The notes: generated from the letters alone by a model not told the origin. 64,000 nt of DNA from Rhizobium brockwellii (GCF_000769405.2 NZ_CP053440.1:558001-622000), one strand, 5' to 3'; positions 26,471-36,207 are shown, counted from the stretch's first letter. A program made the numbers and translations.

Positions 26471-28453
26471 TCACACGGCCCAGCAGGAGCAGCCAAGGGC
26501 GCCAAAGAAGCCCTTCAGGTCGGCGATCGGCAGCTTCGATGTCCAGGCACCGGCATGATCGTGGCCATGGACACCGCAATCGCTGGCGCAGCCGCAGGAG
26601 GCGATCGCCGTACGGCGCAGCGAGTGTCTGCCTGCACCATCGGGCTCGCCCCAGGCCGCATAACCGCCGAACTTGCGAACTGGTGACCAGTCCGGCATGG
26701 CGGGCGGGATATCGCTCTGATCCAGGGCGGCAAAAGTGCCGGCACCGTAGACGATCTTGCCGCCCACCATGGTGAGTTCCGACGTCAGGAACGAAATCTC
26801 GTCCTCGGCGCAGGCGAAGAAGTCCTTGTCCGGGACGACGAGATCGGCAAACTGGCCCTTTTCGATGCGTCCCTTCTTACCCTCCTCGTTGGAGAACCAG
26901 GTGACCTTTTCGGTCCACATCCGCAGCGCTGTCTCACGGTCGAGACAATTGGCACGCGGGTAGAGCTGCATGCCGCCGACAGTCTTGCCGGTGACCATCC
27001 AGGACAGCGAGACCCAGGGGTTATAGGAGGCAACGCGGGTCGCATCCGTGCCGGCCGAGACGTTGACACCTTTGTCCAGCATGCGCCGGATCGGCGGAGT
27101 GGCTTCGGCGACACCGTGGCCGTAGCGCTCGACGAAATATTCGCCCTGATAGGCCATACGATGCTGGGTGGCGATGCCACCGCCGAGTGCTGCGATGCGA
27201 TCGATCGAGCGTTCCGAAATCGTCTCGGCATGATCGAAGAACCAGTTCAGGCCTTCGAGCGGGATATCCTTGTTGACCTTCTCGAAGACGTCGAGTGAGC
27301 GGCTGATCGTTTCGTCATAGGTGGCGTGAAGACGCCACGGCCAGCGGTTTTCGGCTAGCACCCGAACGACGTCTTCCAATTCCCCTTCCATTTCCGGCGG
27401 CATGTCCGGGCGGGGCTGGCGAAAATCCTCGAAGTCCGCGGCGGAAAACACCAGCATCTCGCCGGCGCCGTTGTGACGGAAATAATCGTTGCCTTGCTTG
27501 TATTTGACCGAGGCCGTCCAGTTGAGGAAATCCTCTTTCTCCTGCTTCGGCTTCTGGGTGAAGAGGTTGTAGGCGAGGCGGACCGTAAGCTGGTCCCCGT
27601 CAGACAGTTTCTGGATGACCGCGTAGTCGTCCGGGTAGTTCTGGAAACCGCCGCCGGCATCGATGACGCCGGTGATGCCCAGGCGGTTCAGTTCCCGCAT
27701 GAAGTGGCGGGTCGAATTCACCTGATAGTCGAAAGGCAGTTTCGGTCCCTTGGCGAGTGTCGAATAGAGGATGCCGGCGTTCGGCTTGGCCAGCAGCAGG
27801 CCGGTCGGGTTGCCGTTGGCGTCGTGCGTGATCTCGCCGCCAGGCGGGTTGGGCGTGTCCTTCGTGTAGCCCACGGCCCTGAGTGCCGCGCCGTTCAGCA
27901 AGGCCCGGTCGTAGAGGTGCAGCAGGAAGACCGGCGTGTCGGGCGCGACGGCATTGATCTCCTCGATGGTCGGCAGGCGCTTTTCGGCGAACTGGTGCTC
28001 GGTGAAGCCGCCGACGACGCGCACCCATTGCGGAGCGGGTGTGATGGCCACCTGCCGCCTCAGCATGTCCATGGCGTCGGCAAGCGAACGGACGCCGTCC
28101 CAGCGCAGCTCCATGTTAAAGTTGAGGCCGCCGCGCACGACATGGGTATGGTTGTCGATCAGGCCGGGAAGCACGCGCTTGCCCTTGAGGTCGACGATCT
28201 TTGTATCGCGCCCGGCCAGCGCCATGATCTCGCTGTCGCTGCCGACCTCCAGGAACAGACCGTCCTTGACGGCGAGCGCCGTGGCGTTCGGATTTGTACG
28301 ATCAAGCGTCGTGATCAACCCGTTGTGAAGGACGATATCGGCGTGCATGGCAGCGGCTCCGGTCGTGGAGGGATCGGCGGCATTGGCCGGCGAAAACAGG
28401 TTTGAAAAGGCGAGGCTCGATGCAGCGCCCAGGAATGTGCGGCGCGTCGTCAT
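26471..28453 (-). CDS. exported YtcJ-like amidohydrolase with Cys/His-rich tail
   Basis: 660 residues. Tat-type leader (TTRRTFLGAASSLAF, cleavage near ANA at 25). Amidohydrolase_3 (YtcJ-like) fold: composite domain with NGLITTLDRTNPNATALAVK, the metal motif LPGLIDNHTHV (about 101), and AGTDATR in the last third. Residues from about 615 form an unusual tail with CGCASDCGVHGHDHAG and a final GALGCSCWAV, probably a second metal site. Substrate is unknown; related enzymes hydrolyse amides or formamides. Its start shares a base with the XapX stop (ATGA overlap). Confidence 0.85.
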   Translation of the reverse strand: MTTRRTFLGAASSLAFSNLFSPANAADPSTTGAAAMHADIVLHNGLITTLDRTNPNATALAVKDGLFLEVGSDSEIMALAGRDTKIVDLKGKRVLPGLIDNHTHVVRGGLNFNMELRWDGVRSLADAMDMLRRQVAITPAPQWVRVVGGFTEHQFAEKRLPTIEEINAVAPDTPVFLLHLYDRALLNGAALRAVGYTKDTPNPPGGEITHDANGNPTGLLLAKPNAGILYSTLAKGPKLPFDYQVNSTRHFMRELNRLGITGVIDAGGGFQNYPDDYAVIQKLSDGDQLTVRLAYNLFTQKPKQEKEDFLNWTASVKYKQGNDYFRHNGAGEMLVFSAADFEDFRQPRPDMPPEMEGELEDVVRVLAENRWPWRLHATYDETISRSLDVFEKVNKDIPLEGLNWFFDHAETISERSIDRIAALGGGIATQHRMAYQGEYFVERYGHGVAEATPPIRRMLDKGVNVSAGTDATRVASYNPWVSLSWMVTGKTVGGMQLYPRANCLDRETALRMWTEKVTWFSNEEGKKGRIEKGQFADLVVPDKDFFACAEDEISFLTSELTMVGGKIVYGAGTFAALDQSDIPPAMPDWSPVRKFGGYAAWGEPDGAGRHSLRRTAIASCGCASDCGVHGHDHAGAWTSKLPIADLKGFFGALGCSCWAV

Positions 28454-28743
28454 CAGCTTTTCCCCGGCATCGGATCGTCATGGGGCGGGTTCACCGCCAC
28501 CACGTTTTGCCCGCCCTTCGGGAGGTGCCCGAACATGTGCGGCTTTACCTGGTGAAGCCAGGAGACGGCGGCAGGCTCACGAGCCCAGATGCTTTTTGCC
28601 AATGGCACGAGCTGCTCGCCGACAAGAATTCCAAGCAGCCCGATGAGCGCGACGACAGGCGGGGCAGGCGAGCGGACATTGAGGAGGCTGTAGATCACGC
28701 CAACCAGCAGGCCGGCACCGAGTGACAGGAGATAGACTTTCAT
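28453..28743 (-). CDS. XapX domain membrane protein
   Basis: 96 residues. Starts MKVYLLSLGAGLLVGVIYSL and continues RSPAPPVVALIGLLGILVGE, which is the XapX domain (two membrane helices). The C-terminal half (VKPHMFGHLPKGGQ) is soluble. Small inner-membrane protein of unknown function, common next to isochorismatase-type and amidohydrolase genes. Coupled by overlap to the amidohydrolase downstream. Confidence 0.82.
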   Translation of the reverse strand: MKVYLLSLGAGLLVGVIYSLLNVRSPAPPVVALIGLLGILVGEQLVPLAKSIWAREPAAVSWLHQVKPHMFGHLPKGGQNVVAVNPPHDDPMPGKS

Positions 28744-28811
28744 GGAGAAGACCTTCGCTTGAGAAGCAATTTGCTCCGGCAGTTGGCGCACGACCGGAGC
28801 AATGCTCGCAT

Positions 28812-29501
28812 CTACTTGGCAGGGTTCGGGCCGATCCGCTTGCCATGGCTGACCCGCTCGGCGCCGCCGTGGACGTGGGTGACGGCATAGTCGATACCCA
28901 TGCCGTAAGCGCCGGAATGCTCCTTCACCAGCGACGTGACCGCGTCGTAGGTTTCCTTGCGGGCCCAGTCGCGCTGCCATTCGAGCAGGACCTGCTGCCA
29001 GGTGACCGGAACGACGCCGGCCTGTACCATTCGGTCCATCGCATATTTGTGGGCATCGACGGACGTGCCGCCGGATGCATCCGCCACCATGTAGATTTCG
29101 TAGTCGGTATCGTACATGCAGGAGAGCGCGAAGGTGGTGTTGCAAACCTCCGTCCAGAGGCCAGCGACGACAATCTTCTTGCGGCCATCGGCAGCGTGCT
29201 TGGCCAGCGCGTCGCGGACGTTCTGGTCGTCCCAGGAATTCATCGACGTGCGCTCAAGGATATCATTGTCCGGGACGACAGTGAGCAGTTCCGGGAAAGT
29301 GTTGCCCGAAAAGCTGTCGGTCTCGACGGTGGTGATAGTGGTCGGGATGTTGAATATCCTCGCCGCCTTGGCAAGACCGACAACGTTGTTCTTCAAGACC
29401 TGGCGGTCGATCGACTGAACACCGAAGGCCATCTGCGGCTGCTGGTCGATGAAGATGATCTGACTGTTCTGCGGGGTGAGGACCTGAAGCTTGCTGGACA
29501 T
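28812..29501 (-). CDS. YcaC-like isochorismatase-family hydrolase
   Basis: 229 residues. Catalytic Asp in IIFIDQQPQMAFGVQSIDRQ (about 18) and Cys in VAGLWTEVCNTTFALS (about 120). The sequence is of the YcaC type, which forms octameric rings and has unproven substrates. It sits between the ring-cleaving dioxygenase (95 bases upstream) and XapX (68 bases downstream) in one leftward operon. A broken relative of it lies at 26173-26368. Confidence 0.88.
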   Translation of the reverse strand: MSSKLQVLTPQNSQIIFIDQQPQMAFGVQSIDRQVLKNNVVGLAKAARIFNIPTTITTVETDSFSGNTFPELLTVVPDNDILERTSMNSWDDQNVRDALAKHAADGRKKIVVAGLWTEVCNTTFALSCMYDTDYEIYMVADASGGTSVDAHKYAMDRMVQAGVVPVTWQQVLLEWQRDWARKETYDAVTSLVKEHSGAYGMGIDYAVTHVHGGAERVSHGKRIGPNPAK

Positions 29502-29596
29502 CTCGTGTCTTCCTTTGACTAGGTTGATGGTAGGTAATGGGGCAGGGAAGGCGGCACGTCTTGAAAGTTATGCCGCCGTATTGTTGGAAAGCGACC

Positions 29597-30529
29597 TCAG
29601 GCGGCGAGCGGGGTCAGGCCGGCTTCGATCTGGTCACGATAGGGCTCGTAGCGTGCCGGCAGTTTCAAGACCTCGCCAAGATGTGCCGTGTCTTCGTCCC
29701 TGTCGAAACCGGGTTCGTTGGTGGCGATTTCGAAGAGCACGCCGCCCGGAGTGCGGAAGTAGATGGCCCAGAAATAATCTCGGTCGATTACCGGCGTGAC
29801 CTGGTAGCCCGTGTCCATCAGGGCCTTGCGGACTTCGAGTTGCTTTGCGCGGTTCTCGACGGCGAAAGCGATGTGATGCACCGAGCCCGCGCCCTGCCTT
29901 GCAAAAGGCGTTTTCGGAAGGACCTCGAGGTCGATCGTGTCCGCACCATTGCCGCCGGGCATGATGAAGCGGGTCACCTCACCATCCGTTTCGGCGCGCT
30001 GGTAGCCCATGAAACCGAGCAGTTCGGACGTGGCAGCGGCGTCATGCAGGCGGAACTTTGCACCGGTGAAGCCGCGGATTCCGACGCTTTCGTCGATGCC
30101 GGCGCCGTCCCAGGCCTTGCGACCGTCGTTTTCCGCTTCGACAAGGGCAAACCCTTCGCCGTCAGGCCCCTTGAACAGGAGGCGGGCAGCGCCGAAGGCA
30201 GTGTCGGTATGAAGGTTGCCGGCTCCCTTTGCAGACAGGCGATCCTGCCAGAACGAGAGCGAGCCCCTGGGGACTGCGAACTGCGTTTCGCTGACTTCGC
30301 CAACGCCTGCGCGGCCGCGCATCACATCGGGAAAAGGGAAGTAGGTCATGACTGTGCCGGGAGTGCCGTTCTCGTCACCGTAGTAGAGGTGGTAGACCGC
30401 CGGGTCGTCGAAGTTCACGGTCTTCTTCACACGGCGAAGCCCGAGTGCGTCGGTGAAGAACGCATTGTTCTGACGGGCGTCCGAAGCCATCGAGGTGACG
30501 TGGTGCAGCCCTTTGATATCCTTGATCAT
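29597..30529 (-). CDS. ring-cleaving dioxygenase, MhqO/LinE-type VOC protein
   Basis: 310 residues with two VOC modules. Metal ligands are suggested by GLHHVTSMASD near the start, VHHIAFAVEN in the second module and LFEIATNEPGFD near the end. The family cleaves hydroquinone-type rings or serves quinone detoxification (MhqA/MhqO in Bacillus). First gene of the leftward operon, divergent from the LysR regulator with 118 bases between, so it is the most likely direct target. Confidence 0.88.
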   Translation of the reverse strand: MIKDIKGLHHVTSMASDARQNNAFFTDALGLRRVKKTVNFDDPAVYHLYYGDENGTPGTVMTYFPFPDVMRGRAGVGEVSETQFAVPRGSLSFWQDRLSAKGAGNLHTDTAFGAARLLFKGPDGEGFALVEAENDGRKAWDGAGIDESVGIRGFTGAKFRLHDAAATSELLGFMGYQRAETDGEVTRFIMPGGNGADTIDLEVLPKTPFARQGAGSVHHIAFAVENRAKQLEVRKALMDTGYQVTPVIDRDYFWAIYFRTPGGVLFEIATNEPGFDRDEDTAHLGEVLKLPARYEPYRDQIEAGLTPLAA

Positions 30530-30600
30530 GATGTTTTCCTTTCATCGCCGATGTCGTTCGTTGTGCGTGCTTGAAATCTAGTTCGCTTGCCTGCTGTCCG

Positions 30601-30630
30601 GAATTGCAATAAATATTTCGAGTGAATTGC
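30601..30630. promoter_or_regulatory. LysR operator candidate in the divergent promoter
   Basis: GAATTGC occurs twice as a direct repeat (30601-30607 and 30624-30630) flanking the AT-rich AATAAATATTT. ATTGCAAT is itself a palindrome. It is the only structured part of the 118 bases between the dioxygenase and LysR starts. A TTGCAATAA motif recurs at 25491-25499. Confidence 0.4.
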
Positions 30631-30647
30631 TCAGGATGAAATAATAA

Positions 30648-31547
30648 ATGAACGACTACAGGGCGCTTAGGACGTTCTTGATGGCTGCGGAAAAGCGCAA
30701 CTTCGCGCAAGTCGCGCGGGAGCTCGATATGACACCAGCGGCGGTCACCAGAGCGATTGCCGCACTCGAGAACGAGTTGGGCGTGCAGCTTTTCGTGCGG
30801 ACGACACGGCAGGTTTCATTGACGACCGACGGCGCGATCTATGCAGCCCAGATCAAGCCGGCGATGGAAGCATTGGAGAATGCACGCACTGACCTCATGA
30901 ACACGCACAAGGCCGACCATGGTCGCCTGCGGATCAGTGCGCCGACCTGGTTCGGGCAGCAGGCTCTGCCCCCGATCCTGGCCGGTTTCAAAGAGTTATA
31001 TCCGAAGATAAGTTTTGAGATTTCACTCGCTGACGGGCTGGTCAACATTATCGACGACGACTACGACCTCGCGATCCGGATCTCCGCGGCGCCGTCCGAT
31101 AAGTTCACGATCTGGAGGAAAATCAGCATGGTCCGGCGTATCCTGGTGGCTGCGCCAGGTAGCCGATTTACGGAGATGAAGCATCCAAGCGAGTTGACCC
31201 CTGACGACTGTCTTGCATATAGCGGCGAGAGCAGGCGGGAAAACTGGGTATTGTCGGACGGTAGCGGCAGTGCCAACATCTCAGCGGGGCGGGCGTTCAG
31301 CGCCAACAGCGGCGAAGTCCTGGCGAGCATGGCGGCCGACGGGGTCGGTGTCGCCATGCTGCCGAAGTTCCATGTCGCCGAGTATCTGCGCACCGGGCGG
31401 CTGGTTCATATTCTGAAAAACTGGTCGCCGCCGGATCTGTGGCTGACGCTCTATTATCCGCCATACCAGTCGCTGCCGCCGCGCATCGCGTCGTTCTCTA
31501 AGTTCTTCGAGCAGCAGGTCCCTGCGTTCATGACCGCTATGGACTGA
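30648..31547 (+). CDS. LysR-family transcriptional regulator
   Basis: 299 residues. N-terminal winged helix: MNDYRALRTFLMAAEKRNFA, then QVARELDMTPAAVTRAIAAL and VQLFVRTTRQVSLTTDG. The periplasmic-binding-protein-like effector domain begins near residue 90 (LRISAPTWFGQQALPPILAG). It is of the CrgA/DmlR-like group. Being divergent from the ring-cleaving dioxygenase operon, it is the probable regulator of that operon, with a quinone or phenolic inducer by analogy. Confidence 0.9.
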   Translation: MNDYRALRTFLMAAEKRNFAQVARELDMTPAAVTRAIAALENELGVQLFVRTTRQVSLTTDGAIYAAQIKPAMEALENARTDLMNTHKADHGRLRISAPTWFGQQALPPILAGFKELYPKISFEISLADGLVNIIDDDYDLAIRISAAPSDKFTIWRKISMVRRILVAAPGSRFTEMKHPSELTPDDCLAYSGESRRENWVLSDGSGSANISAGRAFSANSGEVLASMAADGVGVAMLPKFHVAEYLRTGRLVHILKNWSPPDLWLTLYYPPYQSLPPRIASFSKFFEQQVPAFMTAMD

Positions 31548-32088
31548 GTTGCCGCAAACTCCTGCCGGACCGAACGGCGTTCTTCGAAGGCGCCAATCCA
31601 GGCAACCGGGACCCAAGGCAGGTTTCATCCGGCGCCGCCTTCTCGGTGGACCGCATGGCATGACGATCCAGAGATCAAGATCCAGCGCACAGCATGCGGA
31701 CCAGGGAAGGGTCGCGGCTTGCAAGGGTCACTTGGCAGATCCCATATCGAAGCCGGCTCGGATGGCTGCGAGTTGCGCCGGATTGTTGTGTGTGCGGAGG
31801 GCAAAAGACGGCCGCTCGAATATGGCGCTATTTCCGCCGATCAACCGCAGCGCCGGTGCAGCGGTATGGACGCCAGCGCACTATGAGGCAGCCTGCATTG
31901 AACGGGTAGCTTGGTTCTCGCAAGGTCCACGTTTCAGGCTGAAATTGACCGCTTGCACTGGCCAGTGATCAAGCAATGACGCAATCTCCTATTTTTGTGC
32001 TGCCGCACGGATCTTGCGATCCATCTCGAAAGTTCTTAGGTCACCGGAGGTTTTGCATTCTGCAAACTCCGTGTTCGAGAAGACCGAG
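31548..32088. other. region without a recognised gene
   Basis: About 540 bases between LysR and the ABC ATPase. A 139-codon frame (31549-31968, plus) starts directly at the LysR stop, lacks a ribosome site and has no family features, so I do not call it. The ABC ATPase may start at 32014 instead of 32089, which would use the last part. Confidence 0.4.
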
Positions 32089-32748
32089 ATGATCCTCACC
32101 CTCGCAGGCGTTAGAAAATCCTATTCCACTGCGGAGAGCCCGATTGAAATCCTGAAGGGCGTCGATCTGGAAGTCGCTGCGGGCGAAAGTGTTGCTCTAA
32201 CCGGAGAGTCCGGCAGTGGCAAAAGCACATTGCTGCATCTGGCAGGCGGGCTCGACCGTGCAGACAGCGGCTCGGTCGTAATGGATGGCAGCGATCTGGG
32301 GCTATTTGCAGAAAGCGAACGGGCCCGATACCGGAGAACGAAGGTCGGCTTGGTTTTTCAACAGTTTAACCTCATCCCATCACTGAGCGTCGCAGCCAAC
32401 ATCTCGTTCCACGCCAAGCTTGCAAACCGGTACGATCACGCTTGGGAAAGGCAGTTGATCGAGAAATTGGGGTTGGAAGAATACACCGCCCGATATCCCG
32501 AGCAACTTTCCGGAGGCCAACAGCAGCGCGTTGCAATCGGGCGAACCTTGGCTGCTCGACCTCCTCTCGTCCTTGCGGACGAGCCAACGGGCAACCTGGA
32601 TGAGCAAACAGGCGATGTAGTCCTCGATCTGATGCTCAGCCTGGCCCGGACGGTGGGATCGGCTCTGCTTCTCGTCACCCACTCCACGAGGCTTGCAGGG
32701 CGTCTGGACCGAACGGTGGTCCTTCGCGGTGGGAAGATTGCCGAATGA
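32089..32748 (+). CDS. ABC transporter ATP-binding protein, LolD/MacB type
   Basis: 219 residues from ATG 32089 (a start at 32014 would add 25 residues that do not align with the family). Walker A GESGSGKST, signature LSGGQQQR, Walker B PLVLADEPTGNLD and the switch histidine in LLVTHSTR are intact. The DEPTGNLD form and short length are typical of LolD/MacB/FtsE-type mechanotransmitters. Overlaps the permease by four bases. Works with the FtsX-like permease and the secreted lipocalin-like protein that follow. Confidence 0.9.
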   Translation: MILTLAGVRKSYSTAESPIEILKGVDLEVAAGESVALTGESGSGKSTLLHLAGGLDRADSGSVVMDGSDLGLFAESERARYRRTKVGLVFQQFNLIPSLSVAANISFHAKLANRYDHAWERQLIEKLGLEEYTARYPEQLSGGQQQRVAIGRTLAARPPLVLADEPTGNLDEQTGDVVLDLMLSLARTVGSALLLVTHSTRLAGRLDRTVVLRGGKIAE

Positions 32749-35147
32749 ACTTCGTCGCATTCGCAGCCCTGCTGTCACACTGGCGTCGGAGACCTCTCCA
32801 GCTTCTGACGCTGGTCATGGGGATTGCGCTGGCGACAGCTCTCTGGTCCGGCGTTCAGGCTATCAACGCCGAGGCGAGGGCGAGCTATGCCCGGGCGGCT
32901 TCGGTTCTGGAGCAAGGCAACCTCCGGCAGATCGTCGCCAAGGACGGTGACGGCATAGCGAGCGAGGTCTATGGCAGCCTGCGTCGAGCGGGTCTGAAAG
33001 TTTCGCCCGTGATCGAGGGCAACTACCGCTTCGGAAGCATAAGGATCAGATTGGTTGGTATCGAACCTCTGACGATGCCAAGGGACACCCGGAACCAGAC
33101 CGTCGCCAGAAGTCTAGACCTATCCGGCTTATTTTCAGCCAGTGGACAGTTGCTTGTGTCGAGCGCGACTGCAGAGCGGCTCCGTGGCAGTACCGACATG
33201 AGCGTCAAAATCGATGGTAAAGTTCCTGACGGTGCTGCCTTCGTCGACATATCGGTCGCCGACAGGTTGCTCGACAAGCACGGGAAGATCGACCGCCTGG
33301 TGGTCGCGACCGATCAAAGGATCACCGCCGACGCAATCGATCCGGCGGGATTGACGATCCGCGAACCGGGTGAACAACCAGACGTCGCTCGCCTCACAGA
33401 CAGCTTCCACCTCAACCTTACGGCTTTCGGCTTCCTTTCGTTCATCGTCGGGCTCTTCATCGTGTATTCGGCCACGGGCCTGACCTTCGAACAGCGTCGA
33501 GGCACTTTTCGTACACTCAGATCTCTTGGTGTCTCGCTTCGAGCATTGATCACGGTGCTCTTGATCGAGCTTTCGATGCTGGCGCTGATATCGGGCTTGA
33601 TCGGCGTCATGCTCGGCTACGTCATAGCATGGCTCCTGATGCCGGGTGTCGCCGCGACCCTCAGGGGCCTCTACGGTGCGAATGTGTCAGGCTCGCTATC
33701 CATTCGGCCGGAGTGGTGGTTGGCTGGACTGGCGATTGCTCTCGGAGGAACCGCTGTCTCGTCTGCCCAGAGCCTGTGGCGGGTTTGGAAGCTGCCGATT
33801 TTAGCTGCCGCCCAGCCGCGAGCGTGGGCAAGAGAGTCGGCCAGATCGCTTGCCTTTCAAGCGGGAACGGGCGGAGTTCTGCTGATTTTGGCTGCTATCC
33901 TGGCGATAGCCGCGTCCGGGCTGGTGGCGGGTTTTGCGACACTTGGCTGCCTGCTTCTTGGAACAGCTCTGGTGCTACCTGGACTTCTTGCGGTCATCCT
34001 GACCAAAGCGCAGCATTTGGCACGAAGCGCCCTCATGGAATGGTTCTGGGCCGACACCCGCATACAGCTTCCCGGCTTGTCGCTGGCTTTGATGGCTCTG
34101 CTGCTGGCATTGTCGGCAAACATCGGCGTCGGCACGATGGTATCGAGCTTCCGGCTGACTTTCATCGGATGGCTGGATCAACGCCTGGCCGCCGAGCTTT
34201 ACGTGACTGCCAAGGATGAGAAGGAAGCTGCGCGTCTCCGAGTCTGGCTTCCACCACGCTCAACGGCGGTCTTGCCCATCTGGAGCGTCGACGCCGAGGT
34301 GCTTGGTGAACAGACCCAGATCTTTGGCGTTGCGGACGATTCGACCTACCGGGAGCACTGGCCGTTGATCGCTTCCGACAACGACGTTTGGGCAAGGATC
34401 GCCGCCGGGCAGGGTGCTCTGATCAACGAACAGATGTGGCGTCGCGGCAAAGCCAAGATCGGCCAGCCGTTGGTCATGCCAGGAGGCTGGAGCGCAACTG
34501 TGGTCGGCGTGTACTCGGACTATGGAAATCCGAATGGGCAAGTGATAGTCGGGGTCAAAACGCTCGTCGATCATTACCGCGAGGTCCCGAAACTTCGCTA
34601 CGGTGTCCGAGTTGCTCCCGAGCAAGCCCACGATCTCAAGCGTCGGCTGGTCGAGGAGTTTGGCCTTCCGGATACCGCCATCGTTGACCAGGCGTCACTT
34701 AAGCGGCAATCGAGAGCCATCTTCGATCAGACGTTCAAGGTGACCGGCGCGTTGAACGTCCTCACCCTTGCTGTGGCAGGGTTTGCCATGTTCTCAAGTC
34801 TCCTGACGCTGTCTGGTATTCGGCTTCCGCAACTCGCGCCTGTATGGGCAATGGGTGTACGGCGACGGGATCTGGCGCTCTACGAAGTTGCCCGGACACT
34901 TGCACTCTGGCTGGCGACATTTATGGCTGCCATACCGGTCGGTCTTACCCTGGCGTGGGTCCTGCTTGCGATCGTGAACGTGGAGGCTTTTGGTTGGCGA
35001 TTGCCAATGATGGTGTTTCCAATGGACTGGTTTTGGCTGGGAGCAATTGCTCTTGCTGCTGCATTGCTGTCGGTGCTGGTGCCGGTTCGGCGTCTGGCCT
35101 CGATCAATCCTGCGGACCTGCTGAGGATTTTCGCCAATGAACGTTAG
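32745..35147 (+). CDS. FtsX-like ABC transporter permease
   Basis: 800 residues, the large two-FtsX-domain form. A first membrane helix (LLTLVMGIALATALWSGVQA) precedes a periplasmic domain; membrane triplets are seen near 225-310 (FGFLSFIVGLFIVYSATGLT) and at the C-terminus (from about 665, LTLAVAGFAMFSSLLTLSGI, to VPVRRLASINPADLLR). Such permeases do not import; they transmit force to periplasmic lipoprotein or peptide substrates. The stop overlaps the lipocalin-like gene by 11 bases. Confidence 0.87.
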   Translation: MNFVAFAALLSHWRRRPLQLLTLVMGIALATALWSGVQAINAEARASYARAASVLEQGNLRQIVAKDGDGIASEVYGSLRRAGLKVSPVIEGNYRFGSIRIRLVGIEPLTMPRDTRNQTVARSLDLSGLFSASGQLLVSSATAERLRGSTDMSVKIDGKVPDGAAFVDISVADRLLDKHGKIDRLVVATDQRITADAIDPAGLTIREPGEQPDVARLTDSFHLNLTAFGFLSFIVGLFIVYSATGLTFEQRRGTFRTLRSLGVSLRALITVLLIELSMLALISGLIGVMLGYVIAWLLMPGVAATLRGLYGANVSGSLSIRPEWWLAGLAIALGGTAVSSAQSLWRVWKLPILAAAQPRAWARESARSLAFQAGTGGVLLILAAILAIAASGLVAGFATLGCLLLGTALVLPGLLAVILTKAQHLARSALMEWFWADTRIQLPGLSLALMALLLALSANIGVGTMVSSFRLTFIGWLDQRLAAELYVTAKDEKEAARLRVWLPPRSTAVLPIWSVDAEVLGEQTQIFGVADDSTYREHWPLIASDNDVWARIAAGQGALINEQMWRRGKAKIGQPLVMPGGWSATVVGVYSDYGNPNGQVIVGVKTLVDHYREVPKLRYGVRVAPEQAHDLKRRLVEEFGLPDTAIVDQASLKRQSRAIFDQTFKVTGALNVLTLAVAGFAMFSSLLTLSGIRLPQLAPVWAMGVRRRDLALYEVARTLALWLATFMAAIPVGLTLAWVLLAIVNVEAFGWRLPMMVFPMDWFWLGAIALAAALLSVLVPVRRLASINPADLLRIFANER

Positions 35148-36207
35148 GAAGTCGGCATCTGTCGTGATAGCGGCGGCTATGATCTGCGCGAGCGGTCAGG
35201 CATTTGCGCAAGGCTTCGCCGGGTTGGGATCGGATGCGCAAGGTTTTGCGATCCCGGAGCGGGGTTCTGTTCTTTCTTTCCCCGCCGATCATGGCGCTCA
35301 TCCTGATTATCGCATTGAGTGGTGGTATGTGACCGCCAATCTCAAAGACGAGGATGGCAGACAATATGGAGCGCAGTGGACGCTGTTTCGCTCTGCGCTG
35401 GCTCCGGGAGACAAGGCAGGTTTCGCGGATCCGCAGATCTGGGCCGGGCACGCGGCGATCACCACTCAAGGTCATCAGTACGTCGCTGAGCGCTTGGGGC
35501 GGGGAGGCGTCGGGCAGGCAGGCGTTGCCGCAAGACCATTTCGGGCTTGGATAGACGACTGGCGGATGGAGGGTAGCGAGCAAACCGGCTCGGACGCCTT
35601 TGGCAACCTTTCAGTCTCTGCGGGCGGGCCGGACTTCAGCTACACCTTAGACCTCAAGGCCGACGGCCCGCTCGTTCTTCAGGGGGAAAACGGCTTTTCC
35701 GTGAAGTCGGCGAACGGACAGGCGAGCTACTATTACTCGCAGCCTTTCTATGAGGTGGCGGGAACGATCACGACATCCGGAGCGCCGGTTAAGGTCACGG
35801 GCAAAGCCTGGCTGGATCGGGAGTGGTCGTCGCAGCCGCTTGCGTCCAATCAGACGGGGTGGGATTGGTTCTCACTGCATCTGAATTCCGGCGACAAGCT
35901 GATGGCTTTTCGCCTTCGTGATGACAAGGACGGGTTTATCTCCGCGAACTGGATATCGGCGGATGGACGAACGACACCTTTGTCGAAAGACGACGTCCAA
36001 CTGGAGCCGACGCGGAAGGCAACAGTCGATGGGCGCCGGATGCCGGTTGAGTGGCGCATACGCGTGCCGAGTAAGTCACTTGATATTACGACGAAACCGC
36101 TGAACGAGCAGTCTTGGATGGCGACCTCTACGCCTTATTGGGAGGGGCCGATCAACTTCACAGGCTCCACGTCAGGTGTCGGATATCTTGAAATGACCGG
36201 CTATTAG
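35137..36207 (+). CDS. secreted CrtC/AttH lipocalin-like protein
   Basis: 356 residues with a Sec signal peptide (SVVIAAAMICASGQAFAQ, cleavage about 25). The mature protein is a two-lipocalin-like AttH/CrtC domain: HPDYRIEWWYVTANLKDEDG near the start, GKAWLDREWSSQPL and GWDWFSLHLNSGDKLMAFRL in the middle, and a YWEGPINFTGS end. Named after carotenoid 1,2-hydratase, but no carotenoid genes are here. Overlap with the permease shows it belongs to the ABC system; it probably binds a lipid in the periplasm. Confidence 0.88.
   Translation: MNVRKSASVVIAAAMICASGQAFAQGFAGLGSDAQGFAIPERGSVLSFPADHGAHPDYRIEWWYVTANLKDEDGRQYGAQWTLFRSALAPGDKAGFADPQIWAGHAAITTQGHQYVAERLGRGGVGQAGVAARPFRAWIDDWRMEGSEQTGSDAFGNLSVSAGGPDFSYTLDLKADGPLVLQGENGFSVKSANGQASYYYSQPFYEVAGTITTSGAPVKVTGKAWLDREWSSQPLASNQTGWDWFSLHLNSGDKLMAFRLRDDKDGFISANWISADGRTTPLSKDDVQLEPTRKATVDGRRMPVEWRIRVPSKSLDITTKPLNEQSWMATSTPYWEGPINFTGSTSGVGYLEMTGY

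Noticed and set aside
27473..28405. A 310-codon frame on the plus strand
   Set aside because: Antisense to the amidohydrolase, whose Tat leader and metal motif are clear.
31549..31968. 139-codon plus-strand frame after the LysR gene
   Set aside because: No ribosome site, no conserved pattern and atypical composition; treated as non-coding.
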